Shown in pieces: positions 1 through 11,400 of a DNA stretch of 64,000 nt. The stretch's first letter is position 1; each line of letters begins with the position of its first letter. The stretch lies in the NCBI RefSeq assembly GCF_000226115.1, contig NC_016460.1, positions 3,472,001 to 3,536,000 on the forward strand. Direction: 5' to 3'. Origin of the DNA: Thermothielavioides terrestris NRRL 8126. Taxonomy: Eukaryota > Ascomycota > Sordariomycetes > Sordariales > Chaetomiaceae. The translations under genes were made by a program, and so were the position numbers. A model generated the notes under the pieces. It had not been told where the DNA came from and did no database searches. It worked only from the letters and a program-made list of their open reading frames with translations.

Positions 1-299
1 ATACACATTCTATTGCCAGCCTTCCCTTGGCCGGCCTCATTTCTTCAGCCTGGCCAGCATGAGAGGCGCACAGCGAGATGTTCTGGGCACGGTTACTGTC
101 TACCTATGCGCCCGATGGCTTAATACCTCGAGTCCTGTCCTGTGGACGGATACTGTGGCGATGTCTTCCGCACGCTCCAGTGACAATGTTCTTGTACAGT
201 ATTGTCGCAACATGCGGTAGGTCTGACCGAGATGGATTCTGACAACGTGCGAGGATCAGAGCCAGGGTACCCTTGCTCAGCCACTTGGGCGCCCTTGGC
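1..299. other. no gene seen
   Basis: No convincing coding frame, RNA gene or repeat is visible before the first TIR element. The short open frames here are low quality and resemble nothing I recognise. Confidence 0.5.
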
Positions 300-307
300 G
301 ACCACGC

Positions 308-708
308 GGTAGACGTTAAAGAGGTCCCGCCAAGACTAATTTCGGCCAATTGTCGGCAATGTTTTTACAACGTTTTTACACAACCCCAATCGCCAAGGCG
401 TTTGCACTATCGCCAAGGCGTTTAAGCGGTTAGTTCGCCGGGGGTACGGGGGGCGGCACCAGCCCCCCGCTAGTTAGGATTTAGGTTAAGGTTAGGATAC
501 GCATTATAGTTGAAGTGCGGGTTATCCTCGTTTTCTTTTTTTTCGATTTGGTTGAGGTATCGTAAAGTTGTTGTTGCTGCTAGTCTTCGTGATTTTGCAT
601 TGTTGATATTCGAAGTTGTAGCGGCCTCGCTCACCCTTGGCGATTTGTAATTACTTGTACACGGCAGTCTCCGAAATTAGTCTTGGCGGGACCTCTTTAA
701 CGACGACC
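308..708. mobile_element. non-autonomous TIR element, copy 1
   Basis: 401-bp element bounded by an exact 8-bp direct repeat GACCACGC (300-307 and 709-716), read as the target-site duplication. The ends are inverted repeats of about 38 bp: GGTAGACGTTAAAG on the left and CGACGACC on the right, with the core GAGGTCCCGCCAAGAC. Inside are short repeats of CGCCAAGGCGTTT, a GC-rich hairpin just before 474, nine telomere-like hexamers (474-527) and a T-rich stretch. It has no coding capacity. An 8-bp duplication suits hAT, P or Mutator-like superfamilies; the transposase source is not in the window. Confidence 0.88.
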
Positions 709-787
709 GACCACGCCTGCCCGGTCCAGGGTGCCTTGCGCCCTCGACTTCCAAGTTTGGAGGCAGAATATCCCAACGGCTCCCAAC

Positions 788-1178
788 GCTGGAGGTTATA
801 GAGGTCCCGCCAAGACCAATTTCGGCCAATTGTCGGCTATGTTTTTACAACGTTTTTACGTAACCCCGATCGCCAAGGCGTTTGCTCTATCGCCAAGGGT
901 TAGTTCGCCGGGGGTGTGGGGGGCGGCGCTAGCCCCCCGCTAGTTAGGATTCGAGTTAAGGTTAGGGTGCGGGTCAAGGTTAGGGTATAGGTTATCCTCC
1001 TTTTTTTTTTTTTTAATTTGGTTGAGGTTTAGTAAAGTTGTTGCTACGAGTCTTCGCGATTTTACATTGTTGATGTTGCTCTAAGTCGTCGCGGCCCCGC
1101 TCACCCCATGGCGATTGTAAATACTTGTAAGCGGCAACCTCCGAAATTAGTCTTGGCGGGACCTCTATAACCACGACC
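788..1178. mobile_element. non-autonomous TIR element, copy 2
   Basis: 391-bp second copy, 79 bp from copy 1. It has its own exact 8-bp duplication CTCCCAAC (780-787 and 1179-1186), so it is an independent insertion, not a tandem duplication. The inner TIR core GAGGTCCCGCCAAGAC is the same, but the flanking TIR bases are GGTTATA / TATAACC where copy 1 has CGTTAAA / TTTAACG. Internal structure is shared, including the telomere-like hexamer block at 944-997. No ORF. Confidence 0.88.
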
Positions 1179-1186
1179 CTCCCAAC

Positions 1187-3993
1187 CGCGTGGCAGCCCA
1201 AAACAGCTGGTTCTGACTCGACAGCTTTGGGAGTGAGCAAGTCGACTTCATATCTGCGTATCGCACAAGGGAAGAGATCAGATCTTTGGATGAGGCCGGG
1301 ATGTCTACAGAGTTGCCCTCGCCTGTCATCTATGGCCCCACTCGCTGGTAACGGTCATGTTACGGCGGTCTGTGTTGCTGCATGCCCTCCCTGTCTCTTA
1401 TCCTTCCAAAACAACAGTGTACGGTATACTGAGGTACATGTACAGTACTTACCGTTATCCCTGACACTCGGTGTGCAACGTCGATGCAAGTCAACCAACT
1501 CTGCCGAAGGCTCTCTCGCAGATTCTCCCGAAAAAGCGAAGAGATCACGCTCGCTCTGAACTTGGCCTTCATTTTAAGCTTGAGGGCGTACATCGGGTTT
1601 CGCCCGCGCGCAGAAATGGATGCTGGCAGGACCCGATCTTGGTTGGCCTGGGCGATCCACCATCGAGCTGCCTCAACGCTGGCAGGGATGAGATTGGTGG
1701 TTTCACGGGTCAATCGTCCCAGCTTCCCAAACCGGGCGGCTTCCCAGACGGCTTCCTGTGACCACGAAAATCCACGGCCTGCGCTCCCCTTATATATTCA
1801 TACTTTTAGAAAAATGAAGGACGACAGTGACAGTCAAGTACCAGGGCTTGGACGCCGCGAAGGATGAAGAAAACATGTGCGTCTCCGGTCCCTCGACATG
1901 GCCGACAACGTGGTGCTACGTCAAATTACGGCTGCGCAGATAACCGCTGCTATCAGGGTCGAGCTGATGTCACAAACTCCAGAGTACTAGGTAGCCACTC
2001 GACTGCGGAAGGGATATGGAATTCTTGTCGTGGGATGTCTTTCTCAAGCGCGACACGGTCTCACGGAGACCGGGTTCGCGGGTTCCGGGACGAGAAGCCA
2101 GCGAAACTGCAACGGCAAGCTGCCCCTGCTCCCCCAACACCACGCACCTGAAACCCCGTGTGCATCTCCAGCCCCCATAAAGTTGCGGTCGACCGCCAAC
2201 ACTCAACTTCGCAGAAGGTGAACAAACAGGCAACTTACCGCAAGTTTGCGAACGTGTGCCTGCAGCAAAAAGCCACAGCACAAGCAATACATTGCAGGCC
2301 GTACGGAGTTAGATAAGGTAACAAATCGCAGCCTCGGCACGCAAAAAGGGCCAGAGAGACAGCGACACGAACATACACACACACACACGCACACTCGCCC
2401 ACACACAGGGGGAGGGAGAGACGGCGAGTATTCCGTAGAGGGGAAAACATGCAGCATCGATCCGTGATCATCAACGCCGCCAAAGCGGCCGCCGCAAAGG
2501 GCCGGCCATGCCATCCCATTTCATCCCATCACATGTCATCCCCATTTCATCATCCCCTTCCATCCCATGCATGCGCTGTTTGTGTGCTCGGCCTGCCAAC
2601 CCACCTACCAAGCCCGAGACAGCTGGCAATGCCGGCAACCTGAGGCCCGTTCTGTGTTTTTTCGGGCACTTGCATCAGTCAATCGAGTCTGCCGCCGCCT
2701 AACAACAACCTGCACTGCTGTACTGTCCAGTGCATACATAGGTAACTGAGTCAGAGTGCCGGCCGCTCAGGGCAGGCCACCATGTGCTTGCTTTGCCTTG
2801 CTTTGCTCGGTTTTGCTTGGCTTGGCGCTGCTCGGACCGTTTTCCGCGGTGAACAGGTAGGGTTAAGTTCGAGGAGGGCGCTGCTGAGTTGTCTCGTCTC
2901 GCGAGGGGGGAGGGGAGGGCGGAGCACAACATCTTCAATTGGAGAGAGGGAGAGTTGGCATCGCAGAAGGTGACTGAGCAGAAACCAAGCACTGCGGGGC
3001 AAGCCTGATCATGTCTTAACTCGATGTTCTGGTAAGGTTCCTAGCTGACTAGGGTCAGGGTTCAGGTTACGGCTCCGCCAAGCTGCTGCTGTCTAGTCGC
3101 CTGCAAAACCGGGCATATACGGATCACAGTCTTCTCTCCCTTGGAAGATCAGGTATCAAAACTTGCGCAATATAGTAAAGAGGTGGGCGGCAAGCTCTGC
3201 AATTGCCCGGCGCGAGGCGAGTTGGGCGTGGATCCATTTGTTTTTAATCTGGACTTCCCGACCCGCGGTCTCTGTTTGCGGCGGGCCGGAGGCTGCAGAC
3301 CCGGGGAGCGGCCCCCGGGAACAGCAACGGGCGGGCAGCGGTGCCAGGCTGAGCGGGGCGCGGCAGCTGCCGTGCCAGGGGCTCACTTTCCATGAAGGTT
3401 CAGTTTTAGGCTTCCTGATGGGTATGTACCTAGGTAGCCTGGTGGGACCCGGCCAGCTCAGGCGGGGCGCACCTATCACATTTGGGATTGCTTGAGTGGC
3501 TGAGCCGTACCTAGCTAACGTTAATCGATAAGGACCCCTGTCGTACGCTGCTGCGAGATCCTCGGTGACCAACTCCCCCACCCAATCCCTTCAAGTCGTG
3601 TTGAGGTACAGAACACGCTGGACGGACCAGTCCGCTGTCGAGCTGGTGCATACACAATTGACAGTCTTGTCTGACATACTCCGCCGTTGGAGTTAAGCTG
3701 CATTGGGCTGTCCCAAAAACGTGTGGAAATAACCGCCGTGGAAGCTGGACAGACACCGCAAAAGAGTGAGCTCATACTCGGTACACCAGGACCCCCACAA
3801 TCAGGACGCCGCCAAGTGGGCCGCTCGGCGACGCCTCAGTGTGAAAGGAGCAGGTGCAGTACAGTTGAGGCGCTGACCCCGCTGGACGGCGGATGAACAA
3901 GAGAAATCCGACTCGTGCGTGCGGGATCCGGCCAGGCCACGGCGCGCCCTCTCTGCCCCCTTCCCCCCACCCTCAACACCGGCGAATATCCCG
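1187..3993. other. 2.8-kb gene-poor region
   Basis: No gene I can support. A minus-strand frame at 1360-1713 (see findings) is the only one with an arguably protein-like composition. The stretch contains an AC-rich microsatellite near 2371-2408 and CATCCC-rich sequence near 2510-2570. The last 100 bp or so is the 5' leader region of the aminopeptidase gene. Confidence 0.5.
2371..2408. repeat. (AC)n microsatellite
   Basis: Imperfect CA/AC dinucleotide tract read directly from the sequence. Confidence 0.9.
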
Positions 3994-5766
3994 ATGCTGG
4001 GCTGGGCGGCCTTCACGACGGTAAATCTGCTCCAGGTAAACGCCAACGCTCTCGCCGGCCAATTCTCCGGTCGCGTCGTGCTGCGCGCCTCCCAAGTTGC
4101 TCGAACTGCTCGAGCTGCTCGTGTGACCCCGCGCCTCCGCTACTCGTCATCCTCCTCGCCCGCCAACATGTCGCAGTCAAAGGCTGCTGCGCTCGAGTTC
4201 CTCGACTTTGTCAACGCCTCGCCGACACGTAGGCCTCCCACTCCCGCTCCACTGCCCCAGGGATCGCAAGATAAGTAGGAGAGGAGAGAGAGAGAAGGGC
4301 CGCTGCTGACCGCCTCCCGTGCCCGGCCCGTAGCCTACCATGCCGTCGCCAGCGCATCCCGCCTCCTCGACGCTGCCGGCTTCGCCCTCATCCGCGAGCG
4401 CGACAACTGGGCATCGACCGTCAAGCCCGGCGGCAAGTACTACCTGACGCGCAACGGCTCGTCCGTCGTGGCCTTTGCCGTCGGCGCGCGGTGGCAGCCG
4501 GGGAACCCCATCGGCATGGTCGGCGCCCACACGGACTCGCCGTGCCTGCGCGTCAAGCCCGTCAGCAAGCGCACCGCGAAGGGCTACATCCAGGTCGGCG
4601 TCGAGACGTACGGTGGCGGCGTCTGGCACAGCTGGTTCGACCGAGACCTGAGCGTCGCCGGCCGCGTGTTGGTGCGCGAGGGCGCGGCCGAGGGCGCGGC
4701 CGAGGGGGCCGCCAATTTCGTGCAGAAGCTCGTCAAGGTGGACAAGCCCATCATGCGTATCCCGCACCTGGCCATCCACCTGCACCGCCAGACGAACTTC
4801 GATCCGAACAAGGAGGACGAGCTGCTGCCGATCGCGGGGCTCGCCGAGGCCGAGCTGAACAAGAGCGCGGACGCCAGCCCCGAGGCGCAGCCGCCCCCCG
4901 CAGCAGACGGCGACGACTTCCAGCCGCTGAAGCAGCTGGCCGAGCGCCACCACCCGGCCTTCCTCTCGCTCGTCGCTGAGCAGGCCGGCGTCGACGTCTC
5001 GCAGATTGTCGACTTCGAGCTCGTCCTCTACGACACGCACCAGTCGTGCCTCGGCGGCCTCAACGACGAGTTCATCTTCTCGCCCCGCCTCGACAACCTC
5101 ACCATGACCTTCTGCAGCATCCAAGGCCTGATCTCGTCCGTCCGCACCGCGCCGCTCGACAACGACGCCAGCATCCGGTTGGTCGCCTGCTTCGACCACG
5201 AAGAGATCGGCTCGTGCTCGGCCCACGGCGCCGACTCGAACCTCCTGCCGGCCATCCTGCGCCGCCTATCCGTCATACCCGGGTCCTCTTCTTCTTCTTC
5301 CTCCTCCTCCTCCCCACCAGCCGCCGACACGGCCTTCGAGCAGACGCTGTCGACCTCGTTCCTCCTCTCGGCCGACATGGCGCACGCGGTGCACCCCAAC
5401 TACGCGGCCAAGTACGAGCGCAACCACGGGCCGGCGCTCAACGGCGGGCCCGTCATCAAGATCAACGCGAACCAGCGGTACGCCACCAACTCGCCCGGCA
5501 TCGTGCTGCTGCAGGAGGTCGCCCGCGCCGCCCGCGTGCCGCTGCAGCTCTTCGTCGTCAGGAACGACTCGCCCTGCGGCAGCACCATCGGCCCCATCCT
5601 CTCCGCCAAGCTCGGCGTCCGCACCCTCGACCTCGGCAACCCCCAGCTGGCCATGCACAGCATCCGCGAGACCGGCGGCAGCCGCGACGTCGAGTACGCC
5701 GTCCGCCTGTTTGACGGGTTTCTGAGCAGGTTTTGTGAGCTCGAGGGGAGGATTTTGGTGGATTGA
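3994..5766 (+). CDS. APE4: aspartyl aminopeptidase (M18), possible mitochondrial/cytosolic dual start
   Basis: Metallo-aminopeptidase of family M18 that removes N-terminal Asp/Glu. Two exons are read: up to 4228 and 4334-5766; splicing restores the family motif TPYHAV. Visible motifs, counted from the ATG at 4168: HTDSPC (about residue 86), a SPRLDN segment, FDHEEIGS (about 307) and DMAHAVHPN (about 368), the zinc-binding and catalytic regions of M18 enzymes. From 4168 the protein is 497 aa, a normal family length. An in-frame ATG at 3994 adds 58 residues rich in Arg, Ser and Ala with no Asp or Glu, ending in RLRYSSSSS, which looks like a mitochondrial presequence. I annotate the longer form; the cytosolic form would start at 4168. 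A Ser-rich insert lies near codon 340. Family assignment is firm; the longer start is inference. Confidence 0.9.
4229..4333 (+). other. intron in the M18 aminopeptidase gene
   Basis: GTAGGC donor and CCGTAG acceptor. Removal joins C to CC and gives the conserved TPYHAV. Confidence 0.85.
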
Positions 5767-6631
5767 TTAGGGGTCGGCGGGTGGGCTTTGCCTATGGTCG
5801 TTTGGAGTCGGTGGGGAGGGTGTGAAATTCAAGAAGTGGGACATAGGAGGAGGAGTGAGGGTTGGATAGTGAAGCAGTGAGGGAATCAAACTCGCGCAAA
5901 CTTTTGGTCATAGAGTTTTGCATCGAGTGCGTGTGGTGGTATACCAGAGAAAAAAAGGTCTGTAACAGGATTGAAAGAGGCCTGACCTGGCTGTGTGTGT
6001 GCTGCTGTTCAGAGAAGAGGGGAAGTTCGGCGAAATACACGAGAGGAGCAAAAAAAAAAAGGGGAGAAGACCTCTCTTCTCTGCGCACTGTGTGCATGAG
6101 CAGGAAAGAGCATTGCACAAGGCGACCAAGCTCTGCTTCGGACGGGCAGCCCTCTGCGGGTTTGGCACGGGAGAATATACGAAGTTGTATATGCCCAGCG
6201 GGAGCATTTACGGGGTTCTCCGTCCAGCCTTTGTAGGGGCAAGCTTCAACCTTCTTAAGTATCCTGGACTGGTAAATGCCTACCTACCTAGCTGAGTCAG
6301 GGAGTTACGGATAGGAGCAGGTTCAGGTTCCGCATGCACGTGTAGGAGAGTGGCATGATGATTTACGTCAGATGTCGCCTGGTACCTTACTACGCATGCT
6401 GGCCGTCATGGGAACGAAGCGCGATGAAGGAACTTGTTGTTTATATCTTGTCTATTCAACTCGACAAGATGTACCCCTCCCCAGGTTATTCCCCCCCCCC
6501 CCCCCCCCACTTATCCCCCCCCAAATTAATCTCTCCGCCCCCAGTTTTATCTCCCCCCAGTTTATTCCCCTCCCAGTTTATCCCCCCCCCCCCCAGTTAT
6601 ATCCACCTATTTCCATTGCCACCCTCCCCTC
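5767..6631. other. intergenic, polypyrimidine tract
   Basis: No gene seen. Convergent 3' ends of the aminopeptidase gene and the minus-strand ORF at 6632-7516. It contains the imperfect C-rich repeat described separately. Confidence 0.6.
6480..6598. repeat. C-rich imperfect tandem repeat
   Basis: Runs of C interrupted by AGTTTAT-like spacers repeat several times, giving a strongly strand-asymmetric low-complexity tract. Confidence 0.8.
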
Positions 6632-7516
6632 TCACCACAATCCCGACCCCATCCCCGGCGAGAAAAGCGCGTGCCCCCTGCCCACACTGGGCCCTGCCAC
6701 TGGCTCCTCGTCGCTGAGCGTCTCGGCATAGTAGTACAGGTTGTAGGGGAAGGGCCGGGAGCTCAGGAGTTGGGAGCGAGGCGGGCAGACCCGGGAGCGG
6801 CGGCTGTGGTGGTGCCGGTAGGGCCGCCCGCTGGTGGTGGGGGGCGTCGCCGTTGTCGTCGTCGTCGTCGTCGACGTTGTCAGCGGCTCCGGTGGCAACG
6901 GGCGAGAACGGACTACCAGGAGCAGGCCGTGTAGGAGCTGGCGCGACCCGTCCTCGTCCTGCTGGCCGATCACACCACCACCCCAGGCTTGCGTGGTGAT
7001 GGGGGTGTGAGGGGGTGCCGTCGTCCCCGGCGTCGGAGTTGGCGGTGGGGGCGGCGGGCAAGGGGGAGGCGATTGGGACCGTTGCCGCTGCTGGCGCCGC
7101 TCGCCGCCGATCACCCCCCAGCGCGGGTCGTAGGGGGTGCCGTCGTCGGGCTCGGAGGTGGCGACGAGACTGGCGAGGGAGGGCGGGTCGGGGTCGGCGG
7201 CGCCGGCAGGAGGGAAGGCGTAGGCGGCGGGGGCCGGCGAGGTGGCGGCGGAGGAACCCTCGGCGCTGGCGTCGGCGGAGGAACGCTCGGTGCTGGCGTC
7301 CGAGCCGATGGGACTCACCGGGGATGGGAGGCGGAACCAGGGGTCCGGCTCCTCCAGGAAGCCCGGCGCGGCGAGGTCCTCCGGCATGGCGTGGAACCGC
7401 GCATTGCGGAACTCGTGCGCCGAGGAATCTAGCCGCCCACCCTCGGTGGGTTCCGCGAGGGGCGAGAGCGAAGGGGTGGGCGAGGAAGCCGGGCCGGATT
7501 GCGACGGGCTAGGCAT
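6632..7516 (-). CDS. hypothetical low-complexity protein
   Basis: Single-exon frame of 294 aa starting at an ATG (7514-7516, minus strand). The protein is rich in Pro, Ser, Thr and Gly, with a Thr run near residue 215 and poly-Pro near 155. More ordinary segments are DPWFRLPSPVSPIG, YDPRWGVIGGER and, near the C-terminus, PYNLYYYAETLSDEE. No domain, signal peptide or membrane segment is visible and I do not recognise a family. The long open frame in GC-rich DNA could be partly compositional, but the clean ATG and non-repetitive patches favour a real disordered protein. Confidence 0.45.
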   Translation of the reverse strand: MPSPSQSGPASSPTPSLSPLAEPTEGGRLDSSAHEFRNARFHAMPEDLAAPGFLEEPDPWFRLPSPVSPIGSDASTERSSADASAEGSSAATSPAPAAYAFPPAGAADPDPPSLASLVATSEPDDGTPYDPRWGVIGGERRQQRQRSQSPPPCPPPPPPTPTPGTTAPPHTPITTQAWGGGVIGQQDEDGSRQLLHGLLLVVRSRPLPPEPLTTSTTTTTTTATPPTTSGRPYRHHHSRRSRVCPPRSQLLSSRPFPYNLYYYAETLSDEEPVAGPSVGRGHALFSPGMGSGLW

Positions 7517-8443
7517 GTTGTCGGCGAAGGGGCCGAGGACGGAGGGCCAAGGTAATCACGACAACAAAAGTTTGCTGTTTACTCACGACAACAAGAACCA
7601 GCCCCAAGCGGGCCTGGGACATGGCAAGATATAGACCCTCGGAGCGTCGCCAGAGTTGCCATCACATGCGTCGCCCACACCTGGCATGCTCACCCGCATG
7701 CGCATATGCAGACGATAGCTAGCCCACACTCGCATCCCACCGCTGAGGAGGCACCGCGAAAACAACACTACGCACGGCATGACGACAGCGCGCAGCGTTA
7801 CGGGAAGGAGGAGAAGACACATGTCCACAGGCCTCTGCGCTGCCCGCAGTGCAGGCAGTCTCATGGCCGACCTCCCTAGCTGCCGGCGCCGTCATCACAT
7901 ACCCCAATCCCGGATGACAACGTCGAGTCCGACATGGATGAGCCCTCACGCATGCTCCGACCCTTCTTTGCTCGCACCCAACCGTCGCCGAACGACATCA
8001 TACTCGCGAGGACACGTGAACGCGTGTTTATCCACGGCTGCAGGACGCATGAGCTCCCGACTTGACGTAATGAATGCGCACTCAAGACCACCACGCGCGG
8101 TGTACGCGGCCACCGCATTGGTTGAGTGAGCAAGTCCAGACTATCATCATATCTGTTGTTGCCGTCCAGTTTCCGCGTTGGAGCTACCGAGGGCGTGCCG
8201 GGGCATAGTTGGAGAGATGAGATGCCACATGCCACGAATATGAACAGACGGGAAACCAAGATCAAGAACTGTCGGCCGGAACATCGACCCAGAGTATATT
8301 GACTAGCCAACCCCAAAACTATGTAAGTAAGGGTAGATGTAAGCGCAAGCAGGCCAGCATGAGAGCGAAGCTGTGAGTAGCTGCCCATCCCCTCCGCCAC
8401 CCGCACACTCGCCGAACCCAGCTGCCCAGCAGGTCCGCACAGC
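7517..8443. other. intergenic, no gene seen
   Basis: Promoter side of the 6632-7516 ORF and 3' side of LOS1 (both minus strand). No convincing coding sequence or repeat. Confidence 0.55.
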
Positions 8444-11400
8444 CTACCTGCGCCCCTTGAGCAACCCCAGCAGCCACGTGACCACGGGCTTCCTCTCCGT
8501 CGAGGTAGTGAGCAGCCGTAGGTACTCGGTCCCGTCGATGCCCAGCTGCGGGAACGTAACGCCTTGCAGGTGGCGCACAAACTGGTCGCCCGTCTTGGAG
8601 TAGATGACCTGCTGGATCCTCGCGATCTCGTTGAGGATCTGGCGCGACTGCGCGTCGGTGTTGGGTCGGAACCCGGGGTCCTGCAGGACCGTCCAGCACA
8701 GCCCGTGGAACTGGTCGATCATGAACCGGTCGAAGCCCGGGATGGCCGGGGCTGGCGCGGCCGCCGTGACCGGGTTGTCGCCGATGGTGGCGACATCCGG
8801 GCCTCCCCACTGCGTGGCCATGCGGCCGAGGACGTTGAAAGCGATGCGGCTCGGCACGAGGTTGCCATGCGACAGGGTCTTGGCGATGTTGATGATGGAC
8901 GAGACCAGCGACTCGAAGACGCCCTGGTTGGACGCGCTGACGAGCACGCCGCCGAGGTCGTTGATCAGGATCACCTGCACGAACGAGACGTACTCGCGCC
9001 GAAGCTCCTGCAGCTGGATCTCGTCGTCCGTCCCACTGATGGGTTCCGAGAGACCGCTGAATACCCGCTCCAGGAGAGGGGTCAGGAGCAGGTCGAGGAT
9101 GTTGTAGATCTCACCCTTGAAGTTGTAAACGACCTGCTCGAGCAACCGGAGGAACATCGCCATCTCGTCCTTGCTGGAGCTGCGAGACAGCAGCCCCTCG
9201 ATCCACTGTGGCAGCTGCGGCAGCACGGCAGCGCCCAACACACTAAGCAGCCGGGAGAAGGCCGACCGGCACGCGGTGCGGATATCGTCGCTGGCGTTGA
9301 GCTGATTTAGGGCGACGAGGATGGCCTCAGATGCCCTTGAGAACTCGTTCGCGACGGCTTCGTGTGGCTGTGGTCGCTTGGTCTGCTGCCCAACTGTTGT
9401 CTCGGCAAAGCCGTTTGCCAGGGTCCCCAGCGCCATTATGATGTGGTGTATCTGGAGGACGGCCTGGGCATCTCCGGCCTTGGCTCGCTCCATGTGGACG
9501 CTCATGTCGGCGAAGAGCGGTTCCATGGCGGAACGCGCGTACAGCGCCTGGTCTGCTGGGGGGGTGGCCGAGGTTGACGAGATGCAGCCGATGGCCTCGT
9601 AGAGGAAGAGCTGGCTGTTGAAGAGCGCATCGGCCGAGTGGTCCGACTCGTCCGAAGACATGTCGTCATCGGCGTCGTTGCCCGGCACTTCGGCTTTGAT
9701 CGGGAGCAGATCGCTGATGGACTCGATGACCGTCTTGGCCACGTTCCCGACCTGCGCTCTGAGCGTCTTCACGAATCGGAGGAACAGGTACCAAGACCTG
9801 CTTCGTACCCGCACGTGGTCGTGGTGCACAAGTCGGACAAAATTCTCGAGCACCTGTGGGATGTAACGCTGCTGGTCCTCGAAAAAGCTGTAATACCGAG
9901 TGCAGATCTCCATGTACTGGAGGACAATTGCAGGGTGTGGGTAGCTGGCAATGCCTGGGGAACGAGTCAGTAAAAAGCAAAGAAATAGACAGACACACAG
10001 CAGACCCGCTTACCCGACTCGACCATCTTGCTCATCATCACGGCAAGCCGTTCCGCAGCGATGGTGTTTGGCTGACTCTTTTGAGCCAGGCCCATGTTGG
10101 GCAGTGCCAGCTCGCCAAAGAGATAGATCTCGTGCAGCGCAAGATCCAGGTCTCTCCAGTCCATCTGCGATCCCTGCTGCTCGAGCGTGGAGAACATGTT
10201 CGCCACCAGGTTGCTCAGAAACTCTACGCAGAGATTCTCATCTACAGAAGCCACGCTCTTCTGGAGGATCTGGAGCTTCTTGCGCAGGTCCTGAAACTCG
10301 GCCTCGTCCGTCTGCTCGTCTTCATTGCCCCAGTTGGACGTCTCGTCGTACCTCATCTTGAGGACGATGGCGTTCAAGATCGGGAGCAGCATCTCCGTGT
10401 ATGTGGAGGGCAGCGGGCCGACCTTGCGGAGGAAGGTCAGGAGGTCGGTGAGCGAGGGGATGACGGTCGAGCAGACCTCGTCGAACTCGTCCGAGAAGAG
10501 TCGAAGCTGGGAGGGTAGGAAGTCGCGGAGGAGCTGCTCGGCCTTTGCCCTGGTGTCGTTGTCGACCTTGCTGTCCTCCAGGACACGTATTATGTCGGCC
10601 ACGGTGGTATTGACCAGCTTGGCCACTCCTTCGGCGAGGTCCGTGTCGTATCGGGGCGTCCCCTTCCACTCGTGTAATGGCGGGCTGGCCAGCAGCTGCG
10701 TGACAATCTCACGGAGGTTGAGGAACGAGATCATGTCTATCTTGTCGCTGGCCTTCATTTTCTTGGCCACAATCTCGGTGAAGGTGCCCACCGCGGCGTC
10801 CCTGACCTTGTCCTCGCCGCCGGCCGCGTTTGTCCTCCCGACCAGGGGCAGCAGGAGATTGAGCATGTCCCCGTTGATGACCAAGTGGATGTCGATCCAG
10901 CTCACCCACTTGCCAATGATCTTGAGCGTCGACTCGACCACAGCGTCGACCTGGTTGCTATACCGAGCCAGCAAGTCCTTCCAGGACTGCGCGATCTTCC
11001 GCATGTCCCGCTCGCGCACCAAGTCCTTGAGGTCATTGTTGCGCTTGGCCTCGTTGTCCGGCCGGCTCAGCATGACGTCGGCAATCTCATCGTGGATGGA
11101 TCCCAGGATGCGCAGGTACATGACCACCCCGGGGATGTTGTTGTCCTTTTGGGCGAGGGCCAGAAAGTCGTCGATAAAGCTCTCCCAACCCTCTTTGTAC
11201 AGGAAGACGAAAAGGTACGTCAGGGTTTGCGTGAGCTTGTTCTGCAGGTGAGGTGGATCGACAGGTTCTTGCGCCTCGCCGCTGTAGATGCGCCGGACGT
11301 AGTCAAGCAGCGACTGCTTGAGGAAGCCGAGGCTTGCGACGTCGACCGCTTGCGAGTGGACAGCATTGTTGATGATCTCGAGGCAGACTAGGCGCACAAC

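Noticed and set aside
308..708. First reading of the TIR element as piggyBac-like with a TTAA duplication
   Set aside because: TTAA fits copies 1 and 4 only. Extending the comparison outward revealed exact 8-bp direct repeats in all four copies, so the TTAA lies inside the TIR.
2510..2575. CATCCC-rich stretch as a possible CRISPR-like or regulatory array
   Set aside because: Irregular short word repetition without constant spacing; simple low-complexity DNA in a eukaryotic genome.
4177..5226. 349-aa minus-strand frame opposite the M18 aminopeptidase
   Set aside because: It is the antisense shadow of a clearly conserved protein; high third-position GC keeps the opposite strand open.
8319..8443. 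Extra C-terminal exon of LOS1 using AGGTAG as a donor
   Set aside because: A plausible acceptor exists near 8370, but the extension is not recognisably conserved and the simple stop gives a normal-length protein.
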